Shown here piece by piece: positions 1 through 9,400 of a stretch of DNA of 25,781 bases; the first letter of the stretch is position 1, and each line of letters opens with the position of its first letter. The translations under genes were made by a program, and so were the position numbers. Under the pieces are notes generated by a model. That model worked only from the letters and a program-made list of their open reading frames with translations. It did not search any database and had not been told where the DNA came from. The stretch comes from DAOPXV01 sp035352535. GTDB taxonomy: Bacteria; Muiribacteriota; UBA9980. Location of the stretch: contig CAZJFS010000048.1 in assembly GCA_964545075.1 (NCBI GenBank), positions 1 to 25,781 on the forward strand. The letters are read 5' to 3'.

Positions 1-98
1 TTGCCTTCCTGCGCATACGATATCTGATACGTCATGACGATTGGAGCCAAAGTAAAAGACAGAAGTAACAAAAAAAATAAAAAAGCCCTGAAATTCAT
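1..98 (-). CDS. N-terminal fragment of a secreted protein (truncated by window edge)
   Basis: Reading leftward from an ATG at 98, the frame stays open for 32 codons to the window edge. A good ribosome site (GGAGG, 5 nt spacer) precedes the ATG. The peptide begins MNFRAFLFFLLLLSF and reaches SYAQEG, which is a typical Sec signal peptide with a plausible cleavage site after Ala-Gln or just before it. Only the export signal is visible, so the mature function cannot be told. It lies 65 bp downstream of the lipoprotein gene on the same strand and may be in its operon; I see no clear terminator between them. Confidence 0.6.
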   Translation of the reverse strand, partial: MNFRAFLFFLLLLSFTLAPIVMTYQISYAQEG

Positions 99-163
99 AT
101 GTTCCTCCATAAAAAAATATTAAAATGCTAAAATACCAAAAAACAGCCTTTGATCGTAAAAAG

Positions 164-451
164 TTAATCGATTTGAAGGCTTGAGGTTGATTTGTAATTG
201 CCCTGCGGGTTTTCATAAACATAACCCAGACCGTTGCATACAGGACATTTTTCAAGAGTGCCGGAATCGGTTTTAACGTATTTAAAATTCTTGCATTGCG
301 GGCAGTCCGTTTTAAGCGAATAAAGTGTTTCATCGGAGTTAACGCTTTTTTCAAAACAGCCCGTTAAAAACACCGGCAAGATCAAAAAGATAACACAAAT
401 CATCGAAAAAGTAAATATTAATTTTTTCCCCGCCATATTCATTTTCTCCAT
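164..451 (-). CDS. small lipoprotein with a DnaJ-type CxxC zinc-finger-like motif
   Basis: This is a short envelope protein of up to 95 residues. A hydrophobic N-terminus ends in the lipobox-like LTGC, with Cys32 as the likely lipidated residue. The mature part carries two CxxC pairs, CPQC (50-53) and CPVCNGLGY (from 69). The second matches the CxxCxGxG half-repeat of the DnaJ cysteine-rich domain, so the mature part probably binds one zinc. Three in-frame ATGs lie close together. The GGAG site sits between the first and second, so translation probably starts at the ATG at 436 or 442 rather than 451. It follows the TPR gene by 5 bp, so the two are almost certainly co-transcribed. No specific function can be assigned. 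Confidence 0.65.
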   Translation of the reverse strand: MEKMNMAGKKLIFTFSMICVIFLILPVFLTGCFEKSVNSDETLYSLKTDCPQCKNFKYVKTDSGTLEKCPVCNGLGYVYENPQGNYKSTSSLQID

Positions 452-456
452 AAGAA

Positions 457-1707
457 TTATTTCTTTGCCGTTTGGTTTTTAAACTTCTCATTTATAAGAT
501 TGATCTGTTCCATTATCAGGTAACGGAGGTTTGAATCATTGGAAGTCGTCGCGAGCGCTTTTTGAAATATTTCGTATGATTCGGTGAGCCTGTCCATTTT
601 TTTATACATTATAGCGAGATTGTAATAGTTGTAAGGATTTTGCGAATCGTACTCCGACGCTTGCCTGAAATGGGATATTGCGTCTTCATAAAGTCCGAGT
701 TTTTTCGCGCAGTATCCGAGTTTGGAATTGATGTCCGCATAGGCCGAGTCAAGCTGCCGCACTTTTAAAAACGATTTGTACGCTTCGCCTTCGTTATCCA
801 GTTTTCTGTAGTTTTCGCCGATCTTATAATACGTGAAGGCGCGTTCGCCGAGGGTTTCGTTGATCTTTTCTAATGCCGCGATCGCTTCCTCAAAATTTCC
901 AGTGAATTCCTGCGCTGAGGCAAGATTAAAGTAAACGGCGGTTTTGGTATACTCTTCTATGAGAGGTATTTTCTTATATGATGTGTCGGAAGGGATGGAC
1001 CCGGTTTCCTGCGGAAGAAATGCCGCTGCCGAATCACGAAATTCGACTGAGGCTATTTTAAAATCACGGTTTTTAAGATGACGTACGCCTGAAATGAACG
1101 TTTCTTTAGCGTTAATGGCTTTTTTCAGGGCCAGTTCGGTTTTCTTTTTGTTTAATTGTGAAGTGAGTTCGGTTACAAGGGGATTCGCTTTTTCGAGCAT
1201 AGCGCATTTTTTAAGCCATGAAGAGGATTGCTCGTAATTTCCTTTTCTGAAATCGTATAAAGCTTTTGAATAAAGTGTTTCAATGCACTCAATACCCATT
1301 TGCGTAAGTCTGGATACTATCTCGATCCCTTCGTCGTTCTTTCCGGCTTTGAAGAGATCGGTCATAAGGCGTTTCATGGCGTCCGTGTTTTCAGGATTGA
1401 TGCGAAGAGATATTTTGTATTCGTTGATGGCCGATTCGAAATCGCCGTTCTTATCAAATTCGGCGGCGGCGTTAAAATGTATGACGTCTTCACGGTTCAT
1501 GTAATCGATTTTTTTAAGCCTTTCGGCTATAAGCTCCGGTTTCGATGCGTTCGCGGCGAGTGCTTTATTATATTCCTCGCGCGCGAAAGAGATTTTTCCT
1601 TCGCGAAGATATCTGTCGCCGAGTTTTATATGGTCCACCCTGCTTTGATAGAATAAAAAAAAGAACGTGAATAGAAAAACCATGAAAATTTGCAGATATC
1701 TAATCAT
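457..1707 (-). CDS. membrane-anchored tetratricopeptide repeat protein
   Basis: The protein has 416 residues with one N-terminal hydrophobic segment (about 5-20) that acts as an anchor or uncleaved signal. The rest is helical TPR repeats. Clear repeat units include GDRYLREGKISFAREEYNKAL near residue 30, the segment around FDKNGDFESAINEYKISLRINPEN (about 83-107), and a C-terminal series with YYKIGENYRKL, KLGYCAKKLGLYEDAISHF and YYNLAIMYKKM. TPR domains scaffold protein-protein contacts; the partner is not visible here. The start ATG is preceded only by a weak GGTGA site. It probably forms an operon with the zinc-finger lipoprotein gene 5 bp downstream. Confidence 0.8.
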   Translation of the reverse strand: MIRYLQIFMVFLFTFFFLFYQSRVDHIKLGDRYLREGKISFAREEYNKALAANASKPELIAERLKKIDYMNREDVIHFNAAAEFDKNGDFESAINEYKISLRINPENTDAMKRLMTDLFKAGKNDEGIEIVSRLTQMGIECIETLYSKALYDFRKGNYEQSSSWLKKCAMLEKANPLVTELTSQLNKKKTELALKKAINAKETFISGVRHLKNRDFKIASVEFRDSAAAFLPQETGSIPSDTSYKKIPLIEEYTKTAVYFNLASAQEFTGNFEEAIAALEKINETLGERAFTYYKIGENYRKLDNEGEAYKSFLKVRQLDSAYADINSKLGYCAKKLGLYEDAISHFRQASEYDSQNPYNYYNLAIMYKKMDRLTESYEIFQKALATTSNDSNLRYLIMEQINLINEKFKNQTAKK

Positions 1708-2096
1708 TTCACCGGCGCCTTTTTTACAAAATTTATAAATTTACGAAAAAATTTTTTTTGTATCAGATATATCGGATTTTTTTTGAAAACTATTACGGGT
1801 CAGGCCGCTTATAACTTTTTTTGTATATTTTTAAACTCCGATGGAACGGTTTGAGCCGCGACGATTTTAATGAAATCGTTAATTTTGCGTAAAGCCGGAT
1901 CATAAAAATAATCAATGAGATCGCTTTACTTTTCCGCCGCCTCGCTACTTGCGACTTGGGCCGATCGCAATGACTTCGTTTTTCATAGTTTGTTGACGCT
2001 TGGATGTATGATTTAGGTTAATGGCTTTATTTGCCCGTTTAAGACTTTGCCTCTTGTATTATTGCCTGATTTATTGTAAAATAATGGCGTCAATTT
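1708..2096. other. 389-bp intergenic region between divergent genes
   Basis: The region separates the TPR gene (minus) from the GH114-type gene (plus). It contains A/T tracts near 1741-1790 that probably bend DNA and a 7-bp dyad, ACGATTT/AAATCGT, at 1861-1879. A weak sigma70-like match lies on the plus strand at 2054-2082 (TTGTAT, 17 nt, TAAAAT), only about 14 nt before the plus-strand ATG; if used, that mRNA would be almost leaderless. I found no convincing gene in it. Confidence 0.5.
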
Positions 2097-2972
2097 ATGA
2101 AAAATATCGTTTTTAAATTTACTTTATCGCTAATACTTATTACTGTTTTGTTTCCAGTGCGGGCAGCTTGCGGGGACTATGAGTCGTACGCCATCTGTTA
2201 TGACGCGAATCCGCCGGTCTCGAAGCTTTTGGAATTCGAAGCGGTCGTGCTCGATCCTAAAGTTTCCATTGATGTTAAAAAACTCAGGAAAAAGGGCGTT
2301 TCTGTTTTTTCATATCTCAGCGTCGGCGAAATAAACAAAGCGACAAAAGAATATAAAATTTTTCTTGATAAAAAAATAATGGCGGCTGAAAATCCCGATT
2401 GGAAAGGTTCGTTTTATGTTGACGTCGGTTCGGCCGAATGGCGTGCTTACTTACTTGAGACCGCGATACCCGAGATCGTAAAAAAGGGCTTTAACGGGCT
2501 TTTTCTCGATACTCTGGATTCGCCTTTAAGGCTTATGGCCCAAGATCCTAAAAAATATCCGAAAATGAACATATATCTTTGCGAACTTATAAAAGACATA
2601 AGAAGCAAGTTTCCGCGCCTCGAGATCATAGCGAATAACTTCGAGGAACATGCCGACGAGATCGGGCCATACGTGAACGGTTTCAACGTGGAAGAACTTG
2701 TATCGGCTTATAATTTTAAAAATAAAACTTACGAAAAAATAAAGAAAAGCGAAAGCATACAGAGGATAAAACGGTTGAAGAAGGTCAGTGAAAAATACGA
2801 CGTTCAGATATTCGTGGTGGATTACGTAAGTCCGGGGAACAAAAAGACGGCCGTTTACGTTTATAATAAAATAAAAGAACTCGGATTCGTGCCTTATATA
2901 TCAACGGTAGATCTGAATAAAATAAGTTCTCATATGATATATTTGAACGAAAGTTATAGCCAGGAGCTATGA
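2097..2972 (+). CDS. secreted GH114-type TIM-barrel glycoside hydrolase-like protein
   Basis: The 291-residue protein starts with a Sec signal peptide (about 1-24, ending LFPVRAA). The body resembles the GH114 / TM1410-type barrel, whose founding members are endo-alpha-1,4-polygalactosaminidases and the hydrolase domain of PelA. Recognisable landmarks are VSVFSYLSVGEI, the strand-end KKGFNGLFLDTLDS (about residues 138-151) and IIANN. It may therefore act on an amino-sugar exopolysaccharide in the periplasm or outside the cell. That substrate is a family-level inference only. No Shine-Dalgarno sequence precedes the ATG, and the upstream -10-like box is close enough for a leaderless start. A terminator hairpin follows. 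The gene appears monocistronic. Confidence 0.75.
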   Translation: MKNIVFKFTLSLILITVLFPVRAACGDYESYAICYDANPPVSKLLEFEAVVLDPKVSIDVKKLRKKGVSVFSYLSVGEINKATKEYKIFLDKKIMAAENPDWKGSFYVDVGSAEWRAYLLETAIPEIVKKGFNGLFLDTLDSPLRLMAQDPKKYPKMNIYLCELIKDIRSKFPRLEIIANNFEEHADEIGPYVNGFNVEELVSAYNFKNKTYEKIKKSESIQRIKRLKKVSEKYDVQIFVVDYVSPGNKKTAVYVYNKIKELGFVPYISTVDLNKISSHMIYLNESYSQEL

Positions 2973-3018
2973 TTTGGATGTCCGATCAATTTACACGGGC
3001 GTGCCGGTACATAGAAAG

Positions 3019-3052
3019 ATAAAACGCGTTAAGAAACCGCTGTTTTATTTTT
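3019..3052 (+). terminator. rho-independent terminator after the GH114-type gene
   Basis: The stem pairs ATAAAACGCG (3019-3028) with CGC-T-GTTTTAT (3038-3048, one bulged T) around a 9-nt loop. A short T tract follows on the plus strand. It lies about 50 nt after the stop codon at 2972. Confidence 0.6.
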
Positions 3053-3146
3053 GGAAATACTTAATTTTATTGATTTTTCGTTTGTAATACTACGTTAGTT
3101 AATGCTCGCTAAATAAACGAAGTCTAGACCGAATGGAGGAAAATTA

Positions 3147-3674
3147 ATGGATTCTCAAAACGGCGGAGCCAAGCCGTCGAAACCATTAGGAATAATAGTG
3201 GCCGTCGTAATGCTTTCATACGCATTATATGCGCTTTATACCGTGATAAAAGTTAAAACGGCCTATAAAAAAGAAGCGATCGGAATAATTAAAAATATCG
3301 AAGCTTCTTTTGTGCCCGGAAATAAAGTTTATGTCAGCCAGTTTTCAAATATCGTAACCTACGAATTTTTCGCCGGCGACACGCACGGAGGCGCAAGTGT
3401 CGGCGGTGCCAGGGAAGGCAAAGAGCCGACCGACACGCACGGAGGCGCAATTAACGTGAATGTGAAGGAAAACGGCAAAAAAATATATAGCGCCCGCGTC
3501 GATTCGCTTATGATGTGCACGAAAAAAAGCGGCGATGAAATCACCGTTTATTATGATGAAACGGACCCTGGGAAATTCAACGTTCCGCTGCTTGCGCTAT
3601 ACGGCGATGTTATGCTTTTCATCGTTTTAAGCTCCATCGGCTCAACTCTTTTGTGGTACATGCTGAAAATGTAA
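3147..3674 (+). CDS. DUF3592-like membrane protein
   Basis: The 175-residue protein has one transmembrane helix near the N-terminus (about 14-32) and one at the C-terminus (about 148-170), with an extracytoplasmic or cytoplasmic beta domain between them. The pattern resembles DUF3592: an opening A.G.I segment, a tyrosine-rich strand, and a closing GDEITVYYDETDPGKF-like segment, where the family has V.YdP..P. No biochemical role is known for this family. The start is fixed by GGAGGA seven nt before the ATG. The central loop contains an exact in-frame 20-bp direct repeat that encodes two DTHGGA copies. The downstream neighbour is convergent, so it is probably transcribed alone. Confidence 0.6.
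   Translation: MDSQNGGAKPSKPLGIIVAVVMLSYALYALYTVIKVKTAYKKEAIGIIKNIEASFVPGNKVYVSQFSNIVTYEFFAGDTHGGASVGGAREGKEPTDTHGGAINVNVKENGKKIYSARVDSLMMCTKKSGDEITVYYDETDPGKFNVPLLALYGDVMLFIVLSSIGSTLLWYMLKM
3377..3396. repeat. 20-bp direct repeat, copy 1
   Basis: CGACACGCACGGAGGCGCAA occurs here and again, identically, at 3431-3450. The 54-bp offset equals 18 codons, so the reading frame of the DUF3592-like gene is kept and DTHGGA is encoded twice. Confidence 0.9.
3431..3450. repeat. 20-bp direct repeat, copy 2
   Basis: This is the second exact copy of the unit at 3377-3396 inside the same gene. The spacer between the copies is glycine-rich (VGGAREGKEP). Confidence 0.9.
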
Positions 3675-3735
3675 TGAATTTTTGAGCCAGGGTCATAAAG
3701 TTTTTGGGGCATTTAATTTTATGCGCTGCTTAAAC

Positions 3736-3781
3736 ACTAAAGGGGCGTCCGAAAGTTATCTTTCTAGACAGCCCCTTTAGT
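3736..3781. terminator. hairpin between convergent genes (probable two-way terminator)
   Basis: A perfect 11-bp stem, ACTAAAGGGGC / GCCCCTTTAGT, encloses an inner GAAAG-TTAT-CTTTC hairpin. It lies between the plus-strand DUF3592-like gene and the minus-strand tpx. There is no long T run on either strand, so the termination role is inferred from its position and stability. Confidence 0.55.
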
Positions 3782-3814
3782 ATATTAGAAAGTAATGATA
3801 TCACTCTGAAAGTC

Positions 3815-4360
3815 TTATTTTATTTTTTTCAAAGCTTCGATGACGTCTTCATATTTGGGGTGTTCGGTCACTTCGGGAACGTATTCGACATAAACGAGCT
3901 TATCGTCCTTGTCGACTATGAAAACCGAACGGGCGAGAAGCCTTAATTCTGATATTAAAACGCCGTAAGCAGCGCCGAAATTTCCAAGTTTGTGATCGGA
4001 TAAGGTTTCGACGTTTTTGATGCCTGCCGCGCCGCACCAGCGAGCCTGGGCGAATGGAAGGTCCATGGATATGGTGAGAACCGCTACGTCTTTTGAAAAC
4101 TTCGTGGCTTCCTCGTTGAATCTTCTGGTCTGGGTGTCGCAAACAGGAGTGTCGAGCGATGGAACTACCGATATGACCTTTATTTTACCGGAGTAGTTTG
4201 AAAGCTTGACCGGCGCGAGTCCGTTTGAAATCACTTCGAAATCCGGGGCTTTCTGGCCGACTTTAACTTCTTTTCCGACGAGAGTGAGAGGACTTCCTTT
4301 AAATTTAACGGTGCGTTTGGTTTCAGCTCCGCATTCACAATTAGCTTTGCATGTTTGCAT
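3815..4360 (-). CDS. tpx: thiol peroxidase (Tpx, atypical 2-Cys peroxiredoxin)
   Basis: The protein is a thioredoxin-dependent peroxidase that reduces hydrogen peroxide and alkyl hydroperoxides. The core matches Tpx: GQKAPDF, then SLDTPVCDTQTRRFNEEA with peroxidatic Cys74, and ARWCGA with resolving Cys109. The 35-residue gap between them is close to that of E. coli Tpx (Cys61/Cys95). The 181-residue length slightly exceeds the usual ~168 because of an N-terminal extension with Cys4, Cys8 and Cys10 (CxxxCxC), which is unusual. Translation starts at an ATG seven nt after GGAGG. The gene has its own promoter (4400-4428). Thioredoxin, its usual reductant, is encoded just upstream on the same strand, giving a peroxide-defence pair. 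Confidence 0.93.
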   Translation of the reverse strand: MQTCKANCECGAETKRTVKFKGSPLTLVGKEVKVGQKAPDFEVISNGLAPVKLSNYSGKIKVISVVPSLDTPVCDTQTRRFNEEATKFSKDVAVLTISMDLPFAQARWCGAAGIKNVETLSDHKLGNFGAAYGVLISELRLLARSVFIVDKDDKLVYVEYVPEVTEHPKYEDVIEALKKIK

Positions 4361-4399
4361 TTTGATACCTCCATTATAAATTTAATTTATTATGTTTTA

Positions 4400-4428
4400 A
4401 TATTACCATAAAAAAGAAGACTAAACAA
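4400..4428 (-). promoter_or_regulatory. sigma70-type promoter of tpx
   Basis: On the minus strand TTGTTT, a 17-nt spacer and TAATAT are preceded by an extended -10 TG (TGG just before TAATAT). The initiation site would fall about 33 nt upstream of the tpx start codon. Confidence 0.6.
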
Positions 4429-4447
4429 GTAAGGAATATTTTTATTT

Positions 4448-4786
4448 TTATGCTATAAAGGCTTCGAGCTCTTTTATGAAAGCTTCTTTGGGAAGAGCGC
4501 CAGCCATAGATTTTGAGACCTTTCCGTCTTTAAAGAACACGAGCGTCGGCACCGAAAAAACACCCATTTTTGAGGCCACTTCGGGGCTTTCGTCGACGTT
4601 TACCTTTACGAATTTTACTTTGCCGCAATAAGATGGCGCCACTTCATTTAAAACATTGGAGAAATATTTGCAGGGGCCGCACCATGTAGCATAAAAATCC
4701 ACGAAAACAGGGATATTGGCATCGATAACCTCTTTTTTGAATTCCTGATCTCCCGAATGAACGATATTGCTGTTTTTAGTTTCCAT
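4448..4786 (-). CDS. trxA: thioredoxin
   Basis: This is a small cytoplasmic dithiol reductase. It contains the canonical active site FYATWCGPCK (Cys36 and Cys39 from the chosen start) and the cis-proline segment VFSVPTLVFFKDGK, followed by the usual C-terminal helix. The length of 112 residues is normal for the family. I chose the ATG at 4786 because AAGGAG lies eight nt before it. A GTG nine nt further upstream is in frame but overlaps the ribosome-binding site itself. The gene precedes tpx by 87 bp on the same strand; tpx also has its own promoter. Thioredoxin probably recycles the Tpx disulfide. Confidence 0.93.
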   Translation of the reverse strand: METKNSNIVHSGDQEFKKEVIDANIPVFVDFYATWCGPCKYFSNVLNEVAPSYCGKVKFVKVNVDESPEVASKMGVFSVPTLVFFKDGKVSKSMAGALPKEAFIKELEAFIA

Positions 4787-5192
4787 AAAACTCACTCCTT
4801 ATTATAATTTTAACGATGTTTTAAGTTGATTTTTAAATGGTTATAGTATATAGTAATGTGAAACATTAAAAATGGATTAAAGCGAATGTTTTGGGAACGG
4901 CTCAATAGTTGTCTTTAAATCATTTTTATTCTAACCCGTAAAAATCTGCTCGTTATTATTAACAATTTGCGTGCCAAAGATTGATTTATTGAAAAGGGTT
5001 ATTTAACGAGGGAATTTGCTTGCATGCGATCTGACGCTGGACCTGACTGCGCAAAAAATTCACGGCAAATTTTGCGCTTCGTCGCTGGCTGGTTGATTGA
5101 AAATCTTTATTTCATGGTGCTTTTTGCGATTTTGGGTTTTGGTATGCAACTTGCCATATAAAAAAATGAAAAAATATTTTGGAGGGTATCTT
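4787..5192. other. 406-bp intergenic region between divergent trxA and the efflux operon
   Basis: The region contains the ribosome site of trxA and an A/T-rich stretch at 4800-4860 that probably holds the trxA promoter, although no match is strong. An 8-bp inverted repeat, GCGCAAAA/TTTTGCGC, with a 13-nt loop lies at 5049-5077. A TATAAA box at 5157-5162 precedes the adaptor gene without a good -35. The frame of the adaptor is open back to 5097, but no ribosome site supports an earlier start. Confidence 0.45.
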
Positions 5193-6365
5193 ATGAAAAA
5201 AGATCAGAAAATTTTAAGATCTATATTAGTTTTATTTTTCCTGACCGGTTTTATAACTATATTAAACTATGCTTACATTTCATTTTTAAAAAGTCCGGTT
5301 GTTTTCAGCGCTGACGCTTCGTCGGGCTCCGCTCAAACATATACGGTTAAATTCGAACAGACGCCGGTCAGTTTCGAGGCGGTAGGAAATCTTGCGCCGA
5401 GAACCGTAACGACTCTTGCGTCGAAGATAATGGGGACGATAACGAGCGTGAATAAAAGAGAAGGCGACGAGGTTACTTCGTCCGAAGTCGTAGTGACGAT
5501 AGACGAAACGGATATACAGGCCGATCTCGCCGCTTTAGACGCTTCACTCGCCGAGATAGAAAGCAATAAGGTCGAGCTCGAAAAAAATCTGACATTAGCC
5601 GCCGCTGGAAGGACTTCGGCCGAAGCGAATCAGAAGCTGGCGTCAGTCACATATGAAAGGTTCAAAAAATTAAACGAATCAAAATCTATTTCCGGTCAGG
5701 ATTTTGACAAGGCCGAGGCTGAATATAAAATGGCGTCCTCAAAATTGAACGAGGCAATAGCGCAGTTTGAAGTCGTAAATTCAAAGAAAGCCCAGATATC
5801 GGCGAAGCAAAAACAGATTATGGCTAATATCGAAAAAGTTAATACCATGAAAAAATACGCGCGTATGAGCTCTCCCACTGACGGCCGAGTTACCTTCAGG
5901 CAGGCCGAGGTTGGAGCGCTGGCGACGCCTGGAATGCCGCTTATGACGATAGAAGATTATAAAAATATGCAGTTTCAGGCCGTCGTTCCCGAACAGATTA
6001 TAAACAGGATTAAAATAGGCGATCAGGTGAAGGTTATCGTCGATATTATTGAAGATCAGGTCTTTATCGGCAGCGTCGTTGAAATTGCCCCGACCGGCGA
6101 TATAATGACGCATACTTTTATGGTAAAGATAGCGCTTAAATATGATCCGCGCTTAAAAAGCGGAATGTACGCGCGAGGTCTGATCTTTAAGGAAACCGTT
6201 AAAACCATTTTTATTCCGAGCGATTTCATAGTGAAACGCGGACAGCTTTATCTCGTTTTTTCGCCTGACGGCGGCTTTAAATTCATAAGGCCCGGCGCGG
6301 TTTACGAGAATATGACGGAAGTTCTTTCGGGCCTGGATTCAGGCGAGGTCATAGTCAAAAAGTAA
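5193..6365 (+). CDS. RND efflux periplasmic adaptor (HlyD/MFP family)
   Basis: This is the periplasmic adaptor subunit that links an inner-membrane RND pump to an outer-membrane channel. From the chosen ATG it has 390 residues: an N-terminal membrane anchor (about 8-30), a first half-lipoyl segment (ASKIMGTITSVNKREGDEV), a long coiled-coil hairpin rich in Ala/Glu/Lys/Gln (about 95-200), a second lipoyl half (MSSPTDGRV), a beta-barrel domain and a C-terminal membrane-proximal domain ending LSGLDSGEVIVKK. The start at 5193 is fixed by GGAGG seven nt upstream; the frame is open 96 nt further up but lacks a ribosome site. The pump gene follows 46 bp later. No outer-membrane factor gene is in view, so one must be supplied from elsewhere. 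Confidence 0.9.
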   Translation: MKKDQKILRSILVLFFLTGFITILNYAYISFLKSPVVFSADASSGSAQTYTVKFEQTPVSFEAVGNLAPRTVTTLASKIMGTITSVNKREGDEVTSSEVVVTIDETDIQADLAALDASLAEIESNKVELEKNLTLAAAGRTSAEANQKLASVTYERFKKLNESKSISGQDFDKAEAEYKMASSKLNEAIAQFEVVNSKKAQISAKQKQIMANIEKVNTMKKYARMSSPTDGRVTFRQAEVGALATPGMPLMTIEDYKNMQFQAVVPEQIINRIKIGDQVKVIVDIIEDQVFIGSVVEIAPTGDIMTHTFMVKIALKYDPRLKSGMYARGLIFKETVKTIFIPSDFIVKRGQLYLVFSPDGGFKFIRPGAVYENMTEVLSGLDSGEVIVKK

Positions 6366-6411
6366 ATGCCGGAAACCCCGTTATTCGAAAAAGATCGAGG
6401 ATGTGATTTAT

Positions 6412-9400
6412 ATGTCGAAAAAAATAAAACATGATATAAAAATAGCCGCGAGCGAGCACGCGCCGGAAATAAAAGAAGGTATGAAGTTATCTGCAAGCGC
6501 TATCGAGCATGAAACAAAAGAGATTCACTCCGGGTTCGCCGGTTCCCTGGCGAATGGCTTTATAAATTCGAAGCTTACGCCGCTTTTGATTTTGTTGTCC
6601 CTGCTTTTGGGATTATTCGCGGTAATAATGACGCCGCGCGAAGAAGAGCCGCAGATATCCGTTCCGATGATAGACGTATTCGTTATGATGCCCGGCGCGA
6701 TTAGCGGCGAGGTTGAAAAACGCGTGGTAAATCCCATGGAAAAACTTTTGTGGGAAATACCCGGCGTTGAATATATTTATTCGACGGCTCAGAACGAAAA
6801 GGCCGTTTCCATAATACGCTTTAAGGTTGGCGAGGACCCGGAAAAGAGCATCGTCAAGGTTATGGAGAAGCTCGAGCACAACAAGGATCGTATTCCGCCT
6901 AACGTTATAGGCCCTTTCGTGAAGAATCGTTCGATAGACGACGTCCCAATATTGGCGCTGACGCTTCACAGCTCTAAATATGGCCACTATGAATTAAGGC
7001 GAGTGGCGGCCCAGATAATGGACGAGATAAAGTCCGTGAACGACGTTTCGGACGTCAATATAATAGGCGGCTCGAAACGAGAGATAAGGATCGAATTTGA
7101 TCCCAATAAACTCGCGGCTTATAAAATATCGCCGATGGAGATCATAAGCGTTATATCCGATTCCAACCAGAGAACGCTCGGAGAAAGTTTTAAATCTCAA
7201 AATATTGAGTATAAGGTCACTATTGGTCAATTTTTTAAATCAATAGCTGAAATAAAAAAACTGGTCGTGCGTTCCATTGAAAAACGCGCGGTATATCTTG
7301 AAGAGTTGGCGAAAGTAACCGACGATTCCTCGCAGCCTGATAATTACGTTTTATTCAAGGAGGGGCCGGCCGCCGGCAAAAAGGTCGCCCGAGCCTCGGG
7401 GGAATTTGAAAACGCGGTGACGCTGGCGCTTTCGAAACGCAAAGGTACGAACGCTATAGTTATAGCGAACGAAGTTCTTGATAAAATAAGCAAGATAAAA
7501 TCCAAATATCTCCCAAAAGAGATCGAACTTACGGTCACCAGAAATTATGGAGAGACGGCCAAGGAAAAATCCGATGAACTTTTATACCACATGGCGCTTG
7601 CAACCGTATCGGTGGCGTTTTTGATATGGCTCTTTCTCGGCTTCAGGGCTTCGGTCATAGTCGCTATAGCCATCCCGGTCACTCTCGCGCTGACGCTTCT
7701 CACTTTTTATTTATACGGTTATACTCTCAACCGTATAACGCTTTTCGCGCTTATATTTTCAATAGGTATCCTCGTCGATGACGCCATCGTCGTGGTTGAA
7801 AACATGGTCAGGCATTTCGCGATGGCGCATAACAAGGGGCGCAATATGTTCGCCGTCGCCGTCGAGTCGGTCGCCGAAGTTGGAAATCCGACGGTCTTGG
7901 CTACCATAGCGGTTATCGTCGCCATACTTCCTATGGCCTTCGTTTCGGGTCTTATGGGGCCTTATATGAGGCCGATTCCCGTCGGAGCTTCATCCGCGAT
8001 GATCTTTTCCCTTCTGGTCGCCTTTATGGTAACTCCCTGGGCCGCCTTGAAAATATTGAATTTAAAAAGTAATGAACATGGCGGGGAGTCGGCCGATGAG
8101 CGCCCGGATGATTTTCTTACCAGATTATACAGAAAAATAATGGGGCCGATGCTTCACGATAAAAAACATAGATATATATTCCTGGCGAGCGTTACATTCT
8201 TGCTTTTGCTTTCATTGGTACTCGTTGCGATAGGTTTCGTAAAGGTCAAGATGCTTCCGTTCGATAATAAGTCGGAATTTCAGATCATAGTGGATATGCC
8301 TGAAGGCACGACTCTTGAGCAAACCGCGGCCGCCACTGAGGAAATCGCGAAATTCGTCGCTACTATTGCGGAGGTCGAAAATCTTACGCTGCACGCGGGG
8401 ACCTCGGCGCCATATAATTTCAACGGCCTGGTGCGCCATTATTTTATGAGATCAGACGCCAATATGAGCGATATTCAGGTTAATCTGAGCTCTAAGAACT
8501 TGAGGACCAGGAGTTCGCATCAGATAGCTTCCGCCGCGCGGCCAGAGATACAGAAAATAGCGAAAAAGTTCAACGCCAACGTAAAAGTGGCCGAAGTTCC
8601 TCCCGGCCCGCCGGTCCTGCAGACTCTGGTCGCTGAAATATACGGCCCGGATTATGAAAAGGTCAAACTGGTAACACGCGATATCGCGAAAAAATTCGCT
8701 GAAACGGAAGGCGTTGTTGATATCGACACATATATCGAGGATACAAGCGAACGCTACGTTTTTAATATCGATCAGGAAAAGGCTTCGCTTAACGGCCTTT
8801 CCGTGACCGAAGTTCTCGGCGCTACGAAACTCGCCATGAGCGGTCAGAAGTTTTCACTCATGCATTCCAATGATGAAATCGAGGATGTTTATATAAATGT
8901 TACTCCGCCTGAAAAACAACGCGCCTCGATAAATTCGATATTGAACGTACACGCTTTTTCACGGCAGACGGGCCGCGTCACGCCTCTTAATGAGCTCGTG
9001 AAGATCGAAAAAACGACGGACGATCAGAGCATTTATCATAAAAACTTGAAACCCGTGGCGTATGTCGTCGCCGACGTGGCCGGCGCCGAAGAAAGCCCGG
9101 TTTATCCTATATTAAAACTTTTGAATACTCTTAAGGCTTACAATACGCCTGACGGCCATCCTATAAACCAATATACCTTCACGACGAAAACTCCCGAGGA
9201 TACATCGCTTGGATACTTTCTGAAATGGGACGGCGAATGGCACATAACGGTGGAAGTTTTTCGCGATCTCGGAATGTCCTTCGTCATAGCCATGATAATG
9301 ATATATATTCTTGTCGTCGGATGGTTCCAGTCGTTTAAAACTCCGCTCGTGATAATGGCCCCGATACCTTTGACGCTCGTCGGAATACTTCCGGCGCATT

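Noticed and set aside
3377..3450. CRISPR-like array
   Set aside because: There are only two copies, within a coding frame, with no further units and no cas genes.
4800..4829. TATAAT box with TCAACT 17 nt upstream, just before trxA
   Set aside because: The start point would fall in the ribosome site itself, leaving no usable leader.
5097..5192. Longer adaptor protein starting at a TTG 96 nt upstream
   Set aside because: No ribosome site precedes it, while GGAGG stands seven nt before the ATG at 5193, where the membrane anchor begins normally.
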